This document shows positions 11,756-22,974 of a DNA stretch of 64,000 nt, one piece after another. The stretch covers positions 570,501 through 634,500 of the forward strand of contig CAJNDT010003979.1 of NCBI GenBank assembly GCA_905221615.1. The letters are read 5' to 3'. Under the pieces are notes generated by a model. It saw only the letters and a program-made list of their open reading frames with translations, did not search any database and was not told the DNA's origin. Within the stretch, counting starts at the first letter, position 1, and the number at the start of each line of letters is the position of its first letter. Source of the DNA: Symbiodinium sp. CCMP2592. Its lineage: Eukaryota > Sar > Dinophyceae > Suessiales > Symbiodiniaceae. Both the position numbers and the translations under genes were made by a program.

Positions 11756-11925
11756 TTGGACTTGAGAGACCCACCTCGTAGGTTCCAGCAACCCGCTCCG
11801 TCGAACTCCGATGGGCTGTTGGCCAACCGCGAATTCATGCGCGCAGTGGATGCCGCCAGAGAGCGCGCAGCACAGCAAAGAGCGGAGGCCGAACGTCTGC
11901 GGTTGCACTTCGCAGGACTTGTGGT
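11756..11925 (+). CDS. Possible coiled-coil exon
   Basis: A GC-rich frame reads DLRDPPRRFQQPAPSN, then LLANREFMRAVDAARERA and AQQRAEAERLRLHFAG, which is alanine/arginine/glutamate-rich and heptad-like. It may belong to a gene after the dynein gene or to another exon of it; no family signature is visible. The stretch 11926-12900 that follows shows no gene I can support apart from scattered short frames. Confidence 0.35.
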
Positions 11926-12904
11926 GCGTGTGTGCTGCTCTTCTGACGGGAGGCCGAGCGCCTGCCGGGAGGTGTCAAGAAGCAGGGGCAGGTATGCCTG
12001 GCGACGATCAACAAGGACAAAATGTACGAAGGCGACTCGCTTTTGCTTTGGTGCCACCCCACTTTGAAGCAGCGATTGGGACGCAAGACATGGACACACC
12101 AAGGCAAGATTGTCAAGGCCTTCAAACTGGGCAGCTTGTTCGCAGTTCTGACGTCCGACTCTGCACCCTCTTTGCTACTCCCCCCCCCACGGTACCGATG
12201 TTACGGAAGCTGGCCAGGCGTTTGTCAGTACTTAAGCTGGGAAGTATGGATTATGGAAAAGACGAAAGAAGGGATTCCTGCAGGTTGTTGCAACATAGCT
12301 TCAACTTTGCAACTTTGCACTTCGGGCGGCAAGTCTGCGTGCGCTTTTGCCGAAGTCGCTATGCGGTGCCTAAGGTCTTCTCTTGGACATCAATGCGGAT
12401 GTCTTGGGCTTGCTTCGCTGGAAGCATGTCCGGGGTGTGCCAAGGACTGCCTTGCAGAATGCTGTAGTCGCTCTGTGCATATTTGCATTTTAGGCTTCGG
12501 GGCGGGGTTGCAGACCGTTACGACCGTTACGGTTTCTGTCTGCCCTGCGCTGCTTCGGATTCCAGGAAACTCCTCAAGGAGGGCGGCCACCTCGCTAACC
12601 TTCGAGTGGACCAGGTGCCGTGGCAGAAGACGTGGGCACCTGTAGCCTCGCGCTGTTCAGCATGCTGTGCAATGCCTTTGCTCGCACAGACGCACAGAGA
12701 TGCCCAGCAGCAGGATCTGCCGCGAGAGTCTTGAAAACCTGAAATGGACCTTGCAACTTGACCGTGCAGTGAGTAGTCAGTCACGTACAGTTGCTGTCGC
12801 AGGTCGGAGATGCGAGGTTGACCTTGCGCCTGGAGTGTGCCGAAGTTGCAAGATGCTGTAAGTCCGGCTCAGCAGGTCTGTTCAAGCACTTCGTTGGGTC
12901 TCGG

Positions 12905-13183
12905 GCTGGGATGCTCGCTTATCGAGGCCGAGGCATTGGCCATGAAGGTCAGACTTTCGAGGAGGAGGACTACCCGGATGTAGTCGCCCGCGTCTACGAG
13001 TGGGCAATGGAGCCAAAGATGCTCCAGTTGGCGGAAGAAGCTGCTCCCACAGCTGTCAAGCGGCATCCCGGGCGAAATGGCCCGCGGGCAGTCGGCGACG
13101 GCGAGGGCATGCCCGTCCGCCCGCCTCCTCCCTTCAGCGCGAGCCGGTTTCACCGTCCCGGCAAGTGCGGGCCGCGCCAGTAG
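12905..13183 (+). CDS. Possible terminal exon, hypothetical protein
   Basis: A GC-rich frame encodes GMLAYRGRGIGHEGQ, FEEEDYPDVVARVYEWAM, then MLQLAEEAAPTAVKRH and a proline/arginine-rich tail, ending with a TAG at 13181-13183. Codon use matches the recognised exons. It may be the last exon of the gene represented by 11756-11925. No domain recognised. Confidence 0.35.
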   Translation, partial: AGMLAYRGRGIGHEGQTFEEEDYPDVVARVYEWAMEPKMLQLAEEAAPTAVKRHPGRNGPRAVGDGEGMPVRPPPPFSASRFHRPGKCGPRQ

Positions 13184-14631
13184 GGAGCCTTAGTATCAGA
13201 AGATCTTGGCACACAAGTTTCAACTGCATGAGCTCATCACGCATACAGCACCAATGATTCAGGGACATGGCTTCTTGGCTGGTGCCGGCACAAGGAGAAT
13301 CTCACTGAGGGGCTTGCTGATCCTGCAAAGCAGGGGCCCCTGCACTGAATCGTTGAAGATGCGGAGAAACGTCAGGTGTAGTTTATGAGCGGCGTCATCA
13401 CCAATCTCGACCGATCATGTGCATCGGAATCGTTAAGTTCGGGATAAGCACCAGAACTGAACTCGGTTGCAGGACAGGCTGTCAGGCACAGTTCAGAATT
13501 CGACATCGTTGGAGAGCCCGCCGCGCACCTTCGCCAGCAGCTTCTCAGCTAAGGCAAGTGCCCATTTAGTGAGAGCACAGACTTGGACCCTCAAGCGCCC
13601 ATACATGGCATGCACGCACGCGCACAATCAACACTGCCCGAGGCCTGCCGTGTTATATCCAGCTCGTTGTTCTGGAACATCCCCCACATCTGTACGTAGA
13701 GCATCAGGGCTGTCCTGTGGTTTAGCACATGGATTGAGGGTTTTGAGTTAGGGAGTGCCGTGAAAGCAATACAGGGCCGATGCCTCGAGTTCGACAAGGA
13801 GAACGTCGCACAGATTGTTGCCGAGTCTACCAGTAGCGGCTCGCGGTAGCGGATCAAGCAGTGCCGACAGCTGCCGATGCCGATTGTGTGATGAGCCGTG
13901 ACAAGCACGGCCCGCGCTGCAAAACTGTTCAGCTTGAGTTGTTGGCCGTGTTCTGCATCATTCTGTACCCTAGATTATCGGGAACTCCGACATCTGGCAG
14001 CAACGCACCACACACGCGCCTCTACCTGCAGCTATTTTCAGCTGAGCCAGGATGCCAGTGAGGTCAGAGCAGAGTCTTCACAGCAGGCGATTTCTTGTGC
14101 TGCTCCATTCCGATAATTACTGCACATCCGTCGACAGATTCCGAGTGCCTTGTGTCCCGCGGCCCGAGATGGCAGCCTGTGAACATCCGAAGGAGGCAGT
14201 GCCTCCGCCACTTTCAAAGACGTCCATGCAACGGACTAGTTCCAAAATGGGACTTCCTGGTCTGCAGCTCGTCAAGCACTTGAGTGGCAAGTGGGATACA
14301 GTTGAAGCCATGCAGGCAGCATGATGCCGCAACGTGAGGTCGATCGGATAGCATGATCGGTTAATTTCCTATGTCCTGTATGTTGTATGTTGTATGTTGT
14401 TGCTCAATGCTCGGCCGGCCGTAGGTTACTAGTAATTTGCAGCATGGCATACTTGTATTGAATCAAACTCCACGCAAAAGGGGAACATGTGGCTTCGTGG
14501 CTGCAGTATATATGTTAGGCAACCATGAATGATTATACATGATGCGATTGATACGTAGGTACGGTGTTTGTAGGTACGCGTGCACGTAGGTACCCACGCC
14601 TTTATATTCAGATATTGTATATGGCTGGCTG
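13184..14631. other. No gene recognised
   Basis: Mixed sequence with short conflicting frames. A TGTATGTTGTATGTTG repeat lies near 14378-14400. I see no domain and no convincing exon. Confidence 0.5.
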
Positions 14632-14728
14632 GTTGTCAAAATTAGGGTCCAATGCCAATTTGGGGTCCTTATTATAATACGGCACCTCATATTTAAGGTA
14701 CCCAAAAAGGGACCCTAATTTTGACAAC
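14632..14728. mobile_element. MITE-like element with 19-bp perfect terminal inverted repeats
   Basis: The first 19 bp (14632-14650, GTTGTCAAAATTAGGGTCC) are the exact reverse complement of the last 19 bp (14710-14728). With one small gap the match can be extended outward to ATATGG/CCATAT. The 97-bp core is AT-rich, has no frame and includes GGCACC and GGTACC words. A degenerate copy lies at 2364-2442. The superfamily is unknown; a transposase was not seen in the window. Confidence 0.75.
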
Positions 14729-15360
14729 TGCCCATATCGCACGCATGCACGAATGCGACGGTCCGAGGCCGGCTCCCGCCACATCCCAATCTCTTTCTTC
14801 TCCTGAAGCACCCTCGGCAGCCGCAGAGGCTCAGCGGCCTGGGGTCGGGGATCAGAGAGCTTTCTTTGGGAGTTTGTTGGGAGGTTATGGTTACTATGAG
14901 GGTACGAAACGGGTTACTGTAAGGGTTGCTATACCGGTGTTCAATACATCAGCAGTCATTTCCCAAAGTATCGCGGTCATGGTGCAGAACAGAAACACGC
15001 AAGTAATTCGAAGAGGCTTTGGTTGGGCTTGGCTGGCAGGCTCTTGAGCTTCCATCCCTTCTTGCAGATGCAGTCGCCAAGACCCTATGCTTCCTACGCC
15101 CTGTGCAGGCCCGAAGGGGCCCAGGTTCTTCGATTCTACGCTGTCTTTGGAGGGTTTTTTGGAGGGGAGACGTCTGAGGGAATCCGTCATGCACCTTCCC
15201 AACAAGTCTTCGCCCCATTTTTCCCAGATTAGCGGTATCATCTGCTAAGTAGGGAACCCTGTTGTTGTGCAAGGGTTCTTTGTATTCATTTTTTCCAAAG
15301 GATCCTTCTATTTTTGTATTTATGTGACTGTCGGCTCAGATGTCTTCAGGCAGAAGGATC

Positions 15361-15958
15361 GTGGGAACATGGAATACAGAAGTGGCTTCATGGAGGGAGA
15401 GAGACGATATGTTCCCACCAATCCACTTACAGGGATTTGTTCTAGCAATGGCTACGGCTCAAGGCTCAAGCCATATGGTTACGAGGTCCAAATTGGACAA
15501 GCCCCTAGGTTCGGGTTTTTGTCGAACCCCTCATGGATTCACAGTACCGACGTCTTCTAATTATCGTAATCCGAAACCCTTCCCATAAAACTTGCCTGAA
15601 GCCAAGCGCCAAGTGTTCTCCGGCAACATTCGTTTCGATTCACTTTCTAAACGGCTGGACGTCCAAGGTTTAGAGCTAAAGGGATCCACGGCGGCATCGC
15701 TTTGCGCCAGCCCGCGAGTCAGCATGATCATCCCCAAAAGCAGCGTCCGAACTCTTGGAGGCAATGGACTGCAGACCTCAAGCCCTTGCATTCTACAACT
15801 GAATCCTGATCCTGAACACTAGATAAACAGGCGGGGGCGGAAAACATGTTAGATAAACCTGCAATTCCTTTGAGTTCTACTTTTCCTTTGCTGCCCCCAA
15901 ACCCCGACGTAGTTTCTTTCAAACCTGTCCAGGCCGGGCTGCTGGTGGGCGACACTAT
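15361..15958. repeat. 598-bp duplicated segment, copy 1
   Basis: This segment is repeated at 16017-16614 with a constant offset of 656 bp. By eye I found one difference (C at about 15891 against T at about 16547). It contains frames that repeat with it but no recognisable domain. The copies are separated by a 58-bp bridge (15959-16016). Confidence 0.95.
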
Positions 15959-16016
15959 GCATGCGGGCGGATGCAAAGCCATTCGTGCTGGGAGCCCAGC
16001 TTTGGTTTCAGTCAGC
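15959..16016. repeat. 58-bp bridge holding a 31-bp sequence also found at 7062
   Basis: The bridge begins exactly at the copy-1 boundary with 31 bp identical to 7062-7092. The copy ends therefore coincide with an older dispersed sequence, which suggests insertion or template switching rather than simple slippage. Confidence 0.8.
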
Positions 16017-16614
16017 GTGGGAACATGGAATACAGAAGTGGCTTCATGGAGGGAGAGAGACGATATGTTCCCACCAATCCACTTACAGGGATTTGTTCTA
16101 GCAATGGCTACGGCTCAAGGCTCAAGCCATATGGTTACGAGGTCCAAATTGGACAAGCCCCTAGGTTCGGGTTTTTGTCGAACCCCTCATGGATTCACAG
16201 TACCGACGTCTTCTAATTATCGTAATCCGAAACCCTTCCCATAAAACTTGCCTGAAGCCAAGCGCCAAGTGTTCTCCGGCAACATTCGTTTCGATTCACT
16301 TTCTAAACGGCTGGACGTCCAAGGTTTAGAGCTAAAGGGATCCACGGCGGCATCGCTTTGCGCCAGCCCGCGAGTCAGCATGATCATCCCCAAAAGCAGC
16401 GTCCGAACTCTTGGAGGCAATGGACTGCAGACCTCAAGCCCTTGCATTCTACAACTGAATCCTGATCCTGAACACTAGATAAACAGGCGGGGGCGGAAAA
16501 CATGTTAGATAAACCTGCAATTCCTTTGAGTTCTACTTTTCTTTTGCTGCCCCCAAACCCCGACGTAGTTTCTTTCAAACCTGTCCAGGCCGGGCTGCTG
16601 GTGGGCGACACTAT
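16017..16614. repeat. 598-bp duplicated segment, copy 2
   Basis: Second copy of 15361-15958, in direct orientation. Downstream, 16615-17287 holds no gene I can support; a short CCCTAGGCCCTAAACCC telomere-like piece lies near 16828. Confidence 0.95.
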
Positions 16615-17287
16615 CCCCGCACTGAACGGATGTTCATGGGTTCCTGAATTACAGAGTGTTCGATAGATCTTACACCCCATTCATTGGCCCAAATTGCCAT
16701 CGGGTGTTGAGGCTTTGGGTCGTCAGGAGCAGGCTGGTGCTGGTACTGGTACTGACCCTGTGAGCTGTGCCATGTAAGTTGCTCCGGGTCCTCATGAGGC
16801 TATATACAGTTGACTCTGAACCCTATAAGCCCTAGGCCCTAAACCCTGAACTCCGACGCCCCGCCCTCCAAGACCTCGTCTAAGCCAATCTCCGCCCGCT
16901 AAGACGACCCCCCGCGAAAATGCGGCGAATACTTACGTTTCACCGGCCTGGCAGCTGTGGCGGGATTTCGAAAGCGACCCATCGAGCCCCGAGGAGCAGT
17001 TTACTGAGCTGCAGCACAGGACTGCGGCAAGAACGCGGCTTTGGTCCAAAATGCAGGAAATTTGCGGGAATGTGCAAGATTCAACGTCAAGAACAGGAGC
17101 AGTGTCGATACTCATGTCAATGAGAACTCGCATCATCGTCATGGTTTTTGATGCTGCTGGTTGCTGTTTGCGAAGTTTGTCACAAAGGCACTCTTTGCGC
17201 CACTGCCCCGACTTTTTCTTTGTCATAGCAGCCTTCTAGTTTGATTGTGACCCTTGAACTGCGGATAGATGAGATTGTAGGCTGGCC

Positions 17288-18076
17288 TTGTTATCTCTGC
17301 CGTGTTGGCGTGTTGGTTGTATTGTGAGTAGTTGTTCCGGGTATTGGAATGATAAGGCTCACTACCGCTACCATGTCAATGCGGTTATTGCTTCACTTGC
17401 AAGTCTCTGCAAGGACTGCAACAGCGATGCTAAGCGTTGCACACGCTGTTGTGCCAGCATTGTTCTCACGTGGCTACAGGGAGCTTGCGTGGCACGGATG
17501 GCAGCATGCCGTATGTCAGGTCAATACCACGCAACATTGGTGGCGAGTCCAGGGAAGAGCCACGGCCTCAGCAGTTTTGCTCACCATGTGACCTTGTCTG
17601 AGTCAGTACCGGACAGGAATCATTGGCAACACTGTCTGCTGTGCTGTTTGTTGCTAGCAGAGCACAACACTGAGCCAATCGCCAACTGATCAATCGTGCT
17701 GTTATGTTTGCCATTGCCCCCACCACACGTACACGCTTACGTAAACTTCGACTGTGCTGTTAAATGGGAGCCATTCGGGGTTCCATGCGAGCATTCGCCC
17801 GGAACCTTTCTGCTTCTTCATATGTCATTGGAGGATCAGGGTACTTGGAAAGGAGGTTCTGCTGAGACAATTACTCTATTTATTAGCCGGCTGCTATCTC
17901 TAGTTTTACAGCTAAGGCCTGTAAAGCCAGGCAGTCCTATCTTCCTAGCTATAGATGCTGTCAACTGTTCAATAGTACTCGTCTCCACTTCCAACAAGTG
18001 GTTACCCGGGAAATGGCGAGCGAACGAGGACCTTCTTCAGCAAGAAGCATCTCTTGGTCCTAATGCAGTCTGCTGA
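17288..18076 (+). pseudogene. Decayed coding-like frame, 263 codons with one internal TGA
   Basis: Two adjacent open frames of 133 and 126 codons (17288-17689 and 17696-18076) are in the same phase and separated only by a TGA at 17687-17689. Codons are less GC-rich than in the recognised exons. The first half is cysteine-rich (CKDCNSDAKRCTRCC); the second includes LLSLVLQLRPVKPGSPIFLA. No family recognised. It could be a chance run, but 260 codons with a single stop is unusual. Confidence 0.3.
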
Positions 18077-18365
18077 TTAGTGTCCCCCGCCCCGCCTCCC
18101 CCCCAAACACAATCCCCCCACCTGTAGCCAATATTATCCCCGCTGGATTGACTCCTGGGGGAGTATTGGAACAGCACGGTCCCTTAGGATCTCAAGGCTG
18201 TGCCCTGCACACGGTCAGTCAGCAAGTTTTTTTTTCTGCTACGCAGAGAGAGCTATGGCGTCAAGTAAAACCACTGGAGACAGAATGGGCAGCGGAATAT
18301 GTGCATGCGAGTACGCCACCATGCCATTGCTGTAAGTACCTACCCTTGGGGGATTTCAGGATTCA

Positions 18366-18430
18366 CCCCCCCCCCCCCATACTGAGGTCGGGGCAATTTG
18401 GTGGGGTGGGGGGGGGGGGGGGGGGGGGGG
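18366..18430. repeat. Homopolymer C13 and G23 runs
   Basis: A run of 13 C at 18366-18378 and a run of 23 G at 18408-18430 flank about 30 bp, which could fold as a hairpin or G-quadruplex. Run length is uncertain in any assembly. Nearby, TTCACAATTCCGGAACCCGC-like words repeat between 18505 and 18620. Confidence 0.9.
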
Positions 18431-18860
18431 CGGTTCTGGCTTCAGATGATTTTACACGGACGAAGGGGTCCAGACGATTTTGCGCCGAAATTTCGCATCG
18501 CCCGATTTTTCACAATTCCGGGGACCTCGTCAAATTGACTCCGCTGAATAATTTCCAGATGTTTTCACAGTTCCGGAACCCGCTAATATGTTCCGGATTT
18601 TTTCACAATTCCGGAACCCGCACCATTCAGGATACAACATTACATGTCAGAGGTTGCCTTCTCGCCGGCTTTATGTTTACTTTGCTGCAGCCATTTATCT
18701 GGTAGCGAGCGAGGACAGGGATAATGGCCAAGAACACGTATGCATCTAGATAACGTCATCAACTACCTATTTCGTTGTAACGTGCCAGTGTTATAGACCA
18801 CGGCGCACCACCACACAAGAGGAGACATAATCTTTGTAGCAATCCGTATGTTTCGCGCGG

Positions 18861-19625
18861 ATGCCAAGATGGGAAGCGCCGAAAGTGGACAGCCCCCCCA
18901 AGACCAACAATCCTTTTCCGCGCAGGGTCAAGCGTGAAGGCGCCCCCCTTGCTGGAGCAGCGTCCAAGTCACCTAAGGCCCCGCGAGTGGAACAGGAAAC
19001 CAAAGAAGAAGAAGTGGATGATGAGACTTGCGCAGGGGTGAAGCAGGAGGAATGCCCTGAGGATGGCGGGGACGGCCAACAGTCTGAAGTGCCATTGAAG
19101 GGCATCAACACACTGGACGTGGATTCAATTTTGACCAGCTTGCGATCTGGGCAAATCTCTGGAATGGCCGAAATCATGCGCCCACAGATAGGTTGTGATC
19201 TTTTCCAGCTGCCGCCGATGGTCGCCGTCAACATCTTCCATGGCCTCTATTTCGCAATGAGCTTCGAGGATTGTGGCTTCTACTTTGCAGAGATCTGCCG
19301 TCGAGGTTGGTTTGTTGCCACGCTCTTCTCTCCGAACTTCAACAACCGCTCATTCCGCGGTGACTGGCGTCACACCGTTCTTGAAGCACAGTGCTCAGCC
19401 TGTGAAGCTTTCAGGTCAGATCGTGAGGTCATGGAGATTTCCCATTGCCTCCCACCCGCAGTCGAAAAAATCAGGAAACGGTTCAGACTGGACAAACGCC
19501 ACAGGAAAGCCTTGCGTGAGAGAGGTTTGGAACCATCTCTGGTGCAACGTGAAATTGTTGCGGCTGTCTACATGGGCTTCCAGGACATCGGCTGCAGGAC
19601 CGCGCTATGGGATGGGCTTGCGTGA
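18861..19625 (+). CDS. Hypothetical protein, 254 aa, intronless
   Basis: A continuous 254-codon frame ends in TGA. The N-terminal ~60 residues are basic and proline-rich (PRRVKREGAP), then comes an acidic stretch around residues 50-75 (EETKEEEVDDE-like), followed by a compact, cysteine- and aromatic-containing domain from about residue 100 (DLFQLPPMVAVNIFHGLYF, then FSPNFNNRSFRGDWRH) and a basic helix (RFRLDKRHRKALRERG). Two VKxE-like sites resemble SUMO acceptor motifs. The composition change from charged tail to globular domain argues for a real protein. An out-of-frame ATG lies 13 bp upstream. I do not recognise the family. Confidence 0.55.
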   Translation: MPRWEAPKVDSPPKTNNPFPRRVKREGAPLAGAASKSPKAPRVEQETKEEEVDDETCAGVKQEECPEDGGDGQQSEVPLKGINTLDVDSILTSLRSGQISGMAEIMRPQIGCDLFQLPPMVAVNIFHGLYFAMSFEDCGFYFAEICRRGWFVATLFSPNFNNRSFRGDWRHTVLEAQCSACEAFRSDREVMEISHCLPPAVEKIRKRFRLDKRHRKALRERGLEPSLVQREIVAAVYMGFQDIGCRTALWDGLA

Positions 19626-22600
19626 GTGTAATCAACCACGTGGCATTACCGCAGAAAAAGGTAGTCTGCCGAATCCGCATTCGTGGCGCGACCTGCATTG
19701 CAACTGAAGATCCCCCCATGTCATGTCGTGTTGTTACTGCATGAGCCACAACGTCATATCGACTCTGAGGTCGATTCAGCTTCGACTCCTCGAGCGCCCC
19801 CAACCTCCCTGTGGCGATACAAGCGAAGTGTGCAAAGGCAAATGCAGGGTTCAGGGCTTAGGGATGAAGGGTTTAGGGGGCGAGAGGCTTGTGGATGGAT
19901 GGCACGCTTCCAGGCACTGCCCAATCAATAAAGTGTCATACCGACCCCACTGAAACTGAGACTGAAACCCACCTTGAGGTTGTACCATACCAAGCATTTT
20001 AGAATCGACTGTCGCAGTTTGACCTGTTCATAAGAAGGATACGCTTGTGTTCTCCCTAGGGTTGCTCTTTCTCCTTTAGGGATCTTCAGGGGTTTTCCCG
20101 CTTTTCCGACAAATGGCTTTGACGAGCATGCATGCTCCAACGCCGACGAGGCATACAGCAACTGCAGCCGTTTTGGTCCTTGGTCAACAGCTGCGACCAA
20201 TAAGTTCTCGGCACACACCGGCAACAGATGAAACGCATGCACCACTTGCTTTATGAGCATGGCCATTCGCAAATGGTTTGTGATGTGCTAATTAAGTTTC
20301 ATCTCCGGCATAAGGAACTTATCTACGTTGCGTTGCTTTCTGGGTTGATGATTCCCATTTGAGGCAAAGGCTTCATCGAATGACTTTGCACGTGAGTTTG
20401 CAGCGTGAGGGAAATCCGCTACAAAGCTTTGCCATGCCGTGTCTCACCCCGTGGTTTCCCCCTTTGAAGGCATTTGGCGGCTGTCAGTCTGAACCTAAGC
20501 TTTCCTCGGATCCCTGCGCATGTCCTAGTGGATCGTAGTGGCGACAGGATCTCTGCCGCGCGTGCCTGAACGGCCTGAACGGGATCTACCTGAAGGATTT
20601 GCAGGCCTTGCGTGTGCAGAGCGGGAGTTGAACGGAGTTAAACTATGAACGCTCTTCTTCTTCTTCTTCCTCCCTCCTCTTCGTGGCTGCAGGCGCGAAC
20701 GCAGCAGGAAGAAGGTACTCAAACCGCTGAAGAGGCCTTCGATTCTGAGGGTTCTCCGGTGGTACGAAGTGAAGTTCGCAAGCTGCCTACCCCTCGGTCG
20801 CGGCAACGTCTTCCGGCCGAAGTGCAGCGATCAGTTTTGCAAAGGGCCATTTTAAAAGTGGACTGTTGCGGAGTTTGCTCAGCCTCCAAAGGACCCGAAA
20901 CCGTACACATGCCGTACATCATATCAAGCTAAGAGCCCAGATTGCCTAAACCCCAAACACCCGGAGTGCAAGGTTGCCACGCGGCTCGTTGGGCGAGAGC
21001 GTCCAAGCTTTCCGGTGAACGAAGCTCAAAGCCGGCACCCGAACTTGGGGCGGCGTGGGCGTTTTATTGGGGCGGGTAGGATTCGTTATTTTCTATTGAG
21101 TTCCAAAATTTGCGGAGGACAAGGATTGTTGCGTAGGAAATCGACCCCTTTTCCAAGTGCGTTCCAAGGGACTAGGATTCTGGGCAGGAAATCAGACCTG
21201 GGTGTCGGGGAGAAATTGAAGGAATCGGCCCATATCGCAAAATTTGATCGAGTGAGGCCGCGCGTTTTGAACACGTGATGTGATAATTCCCACGTTTGGT
21301 ATGAGCAGTTGGTGTTTCTTCTTGGCTGCGCAAGGTGGGGTGGGGCCAGACCTCATCAAGACAACCGTGACGTCCGGCCGTGGGCTTTGCTTTGCGCTTT
21401 GTAGATGCGAGAGTATGCACGCTTGGATGCCTTGACTTGAGCAGGCATGTTTGAAGCTTCTTTGTCAATTCCGCCTGCTTTTGTCCACATCCATTCTCTT
21501 TGGTTGTTTCAAGTTTCTTGCCCCCACCAAGACACATGCTGTTAAGGGAGCAGTGGCCTTGCCGCATCTGCTCGATGCAGTGGAGATCCACAACGTCGGC
21601 GCCTGGTATCCCTTAAGCTGTGGAGCTGCATACGAGTGTTAGGTCACCCGCCCCAAGTCCACTCCTGCTTTTCTCAAAGTGTCGTATTTGCATTGGGAGT
21701 TGCACATCACCTGCATAACAATCATTTTTGCATAGCAAATGAAACACAACAATAGCGAGAGCAGCAGAATGCAGGATTTAGTGAACAACAATGACCACTA
21801 AACCATGGCAAGCACAAACCGGTCAAAAAGTTCATCATTTCCGTGTAAATGCCTGTCCAATTCTACGACACCGTGGCAGGCAAAAAAAAGTTTGAAAAGA
21901 TGACGAGAATGTTCATGTCAACGTCTGGCTCTCCTCTGAGGCCAGCATTCACGTGGAACTTTGAACTTTGACACTTTTGTGTCTGCCAGAGTTTCGTGTT
22001 TTCGAAATCTTTACACTGAAAGACAAGAATATTAAACAAAAGGCTACCGACTCTTTCCAACGCGCGCGCACGCGAAGCATAGCGACGTTCAGTTTTCAAT
22101 GACTGATGCAGAAACGTACATGCATGCATGGTAGCTTATCTTTATCGGCTCTAGTTTTTTTCACTACAGTGCGTATAGACAAAGCCCAAAACGTGAACCA
22201 GCGGGGTGAGCAGTGAGCGAGTGTCACTGTGTTCCGCGGTGTGAAGCGACCTTGTTGACTGCATCAGGTCTTGAGTCGTTCTTTCCCGAAGCAAGGTTTG
22301 GGATGATTTGGCGTAGCTTCTGAGGCCTCGCTTTGTGAACCTGAGCGTGTCACAGAGGCTGGCCGAGCCAGAGTCTGTGGCATCGCAGCCTTTGGAGCCA
22401 GTCCTCCTCTCAGTCGTTCGCAGCATTCAGCAAGTTGCAGGATTCAGCAAGGTTTCTGGGCCTTTGTTGGGTGAGGGAGAGAGAGCCTTTTGCCATCATG
22501 GGAAGTTCATGTTGTGGCGGATGTGAGGGGTCGGTGGTGCTCCCAGCCGGCGCAGAAGCTTCCATCAAGAAGGCTCGTGAAGCTCGGCCAATCTGGTAGC

Positions 22601-22970
22601 ATTGAATGCCGCTGGCCGATCGTGCAAGGCGCAGCGCAAGGCGCAGTGGATCATGGCCCAGGCAAGCACTGTCCTTTTCAGGAGAATCAGTCTACGCTTG
22701 TTTTTACGTCGTCACTGTGGGGGGTCAGGGGTCCAAGCGCGAAGGGTAGCACGCCGACAAAGCCAGCGCCCGAAACGCCTGTCTTTTGCGTGCTTTTACT
22801 TTTAGTTTGTGTTCAGAATTGTTGGCTGGTCTTGCGCTCAAGATCCCATGCTTGGCTGCAAAAGAATTGTTTTTTCTATTTTCTCTTCAACTCTAGCGTT
22901 TGATGCTCAACTTTCCTGCAAAGAATCAAATTCCAGCGACCCTGTGCTTTTGGGTTCTTTGTTCAGCATG
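19626..22970. other. No firm gene; a few weak frames
   Basis: About 3.3 kb with no supported gene. A telomere-like patch lies at about 19845-19880, GC-rich frames of uncertain status at 20545-20880 (for example CLNGLNGIYLKDLQALRVQ), and a CGCGCGCGCACGCG run near 22060. Nothing was assignable to a family. Confidence 0.45.
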
Positions 22971-22974
22971 ATCA

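Noticed and set aside
15440-15480. Possible dinoflagellate spliced-leader relic (AATGGCTACGG next to GGCTCAAG)
   Set aside because: Only 11 bases match the leader in antisense and the order is wrong; chance is sufficient. The same string occurs in the duplicate at about 16105 because of the duplication.
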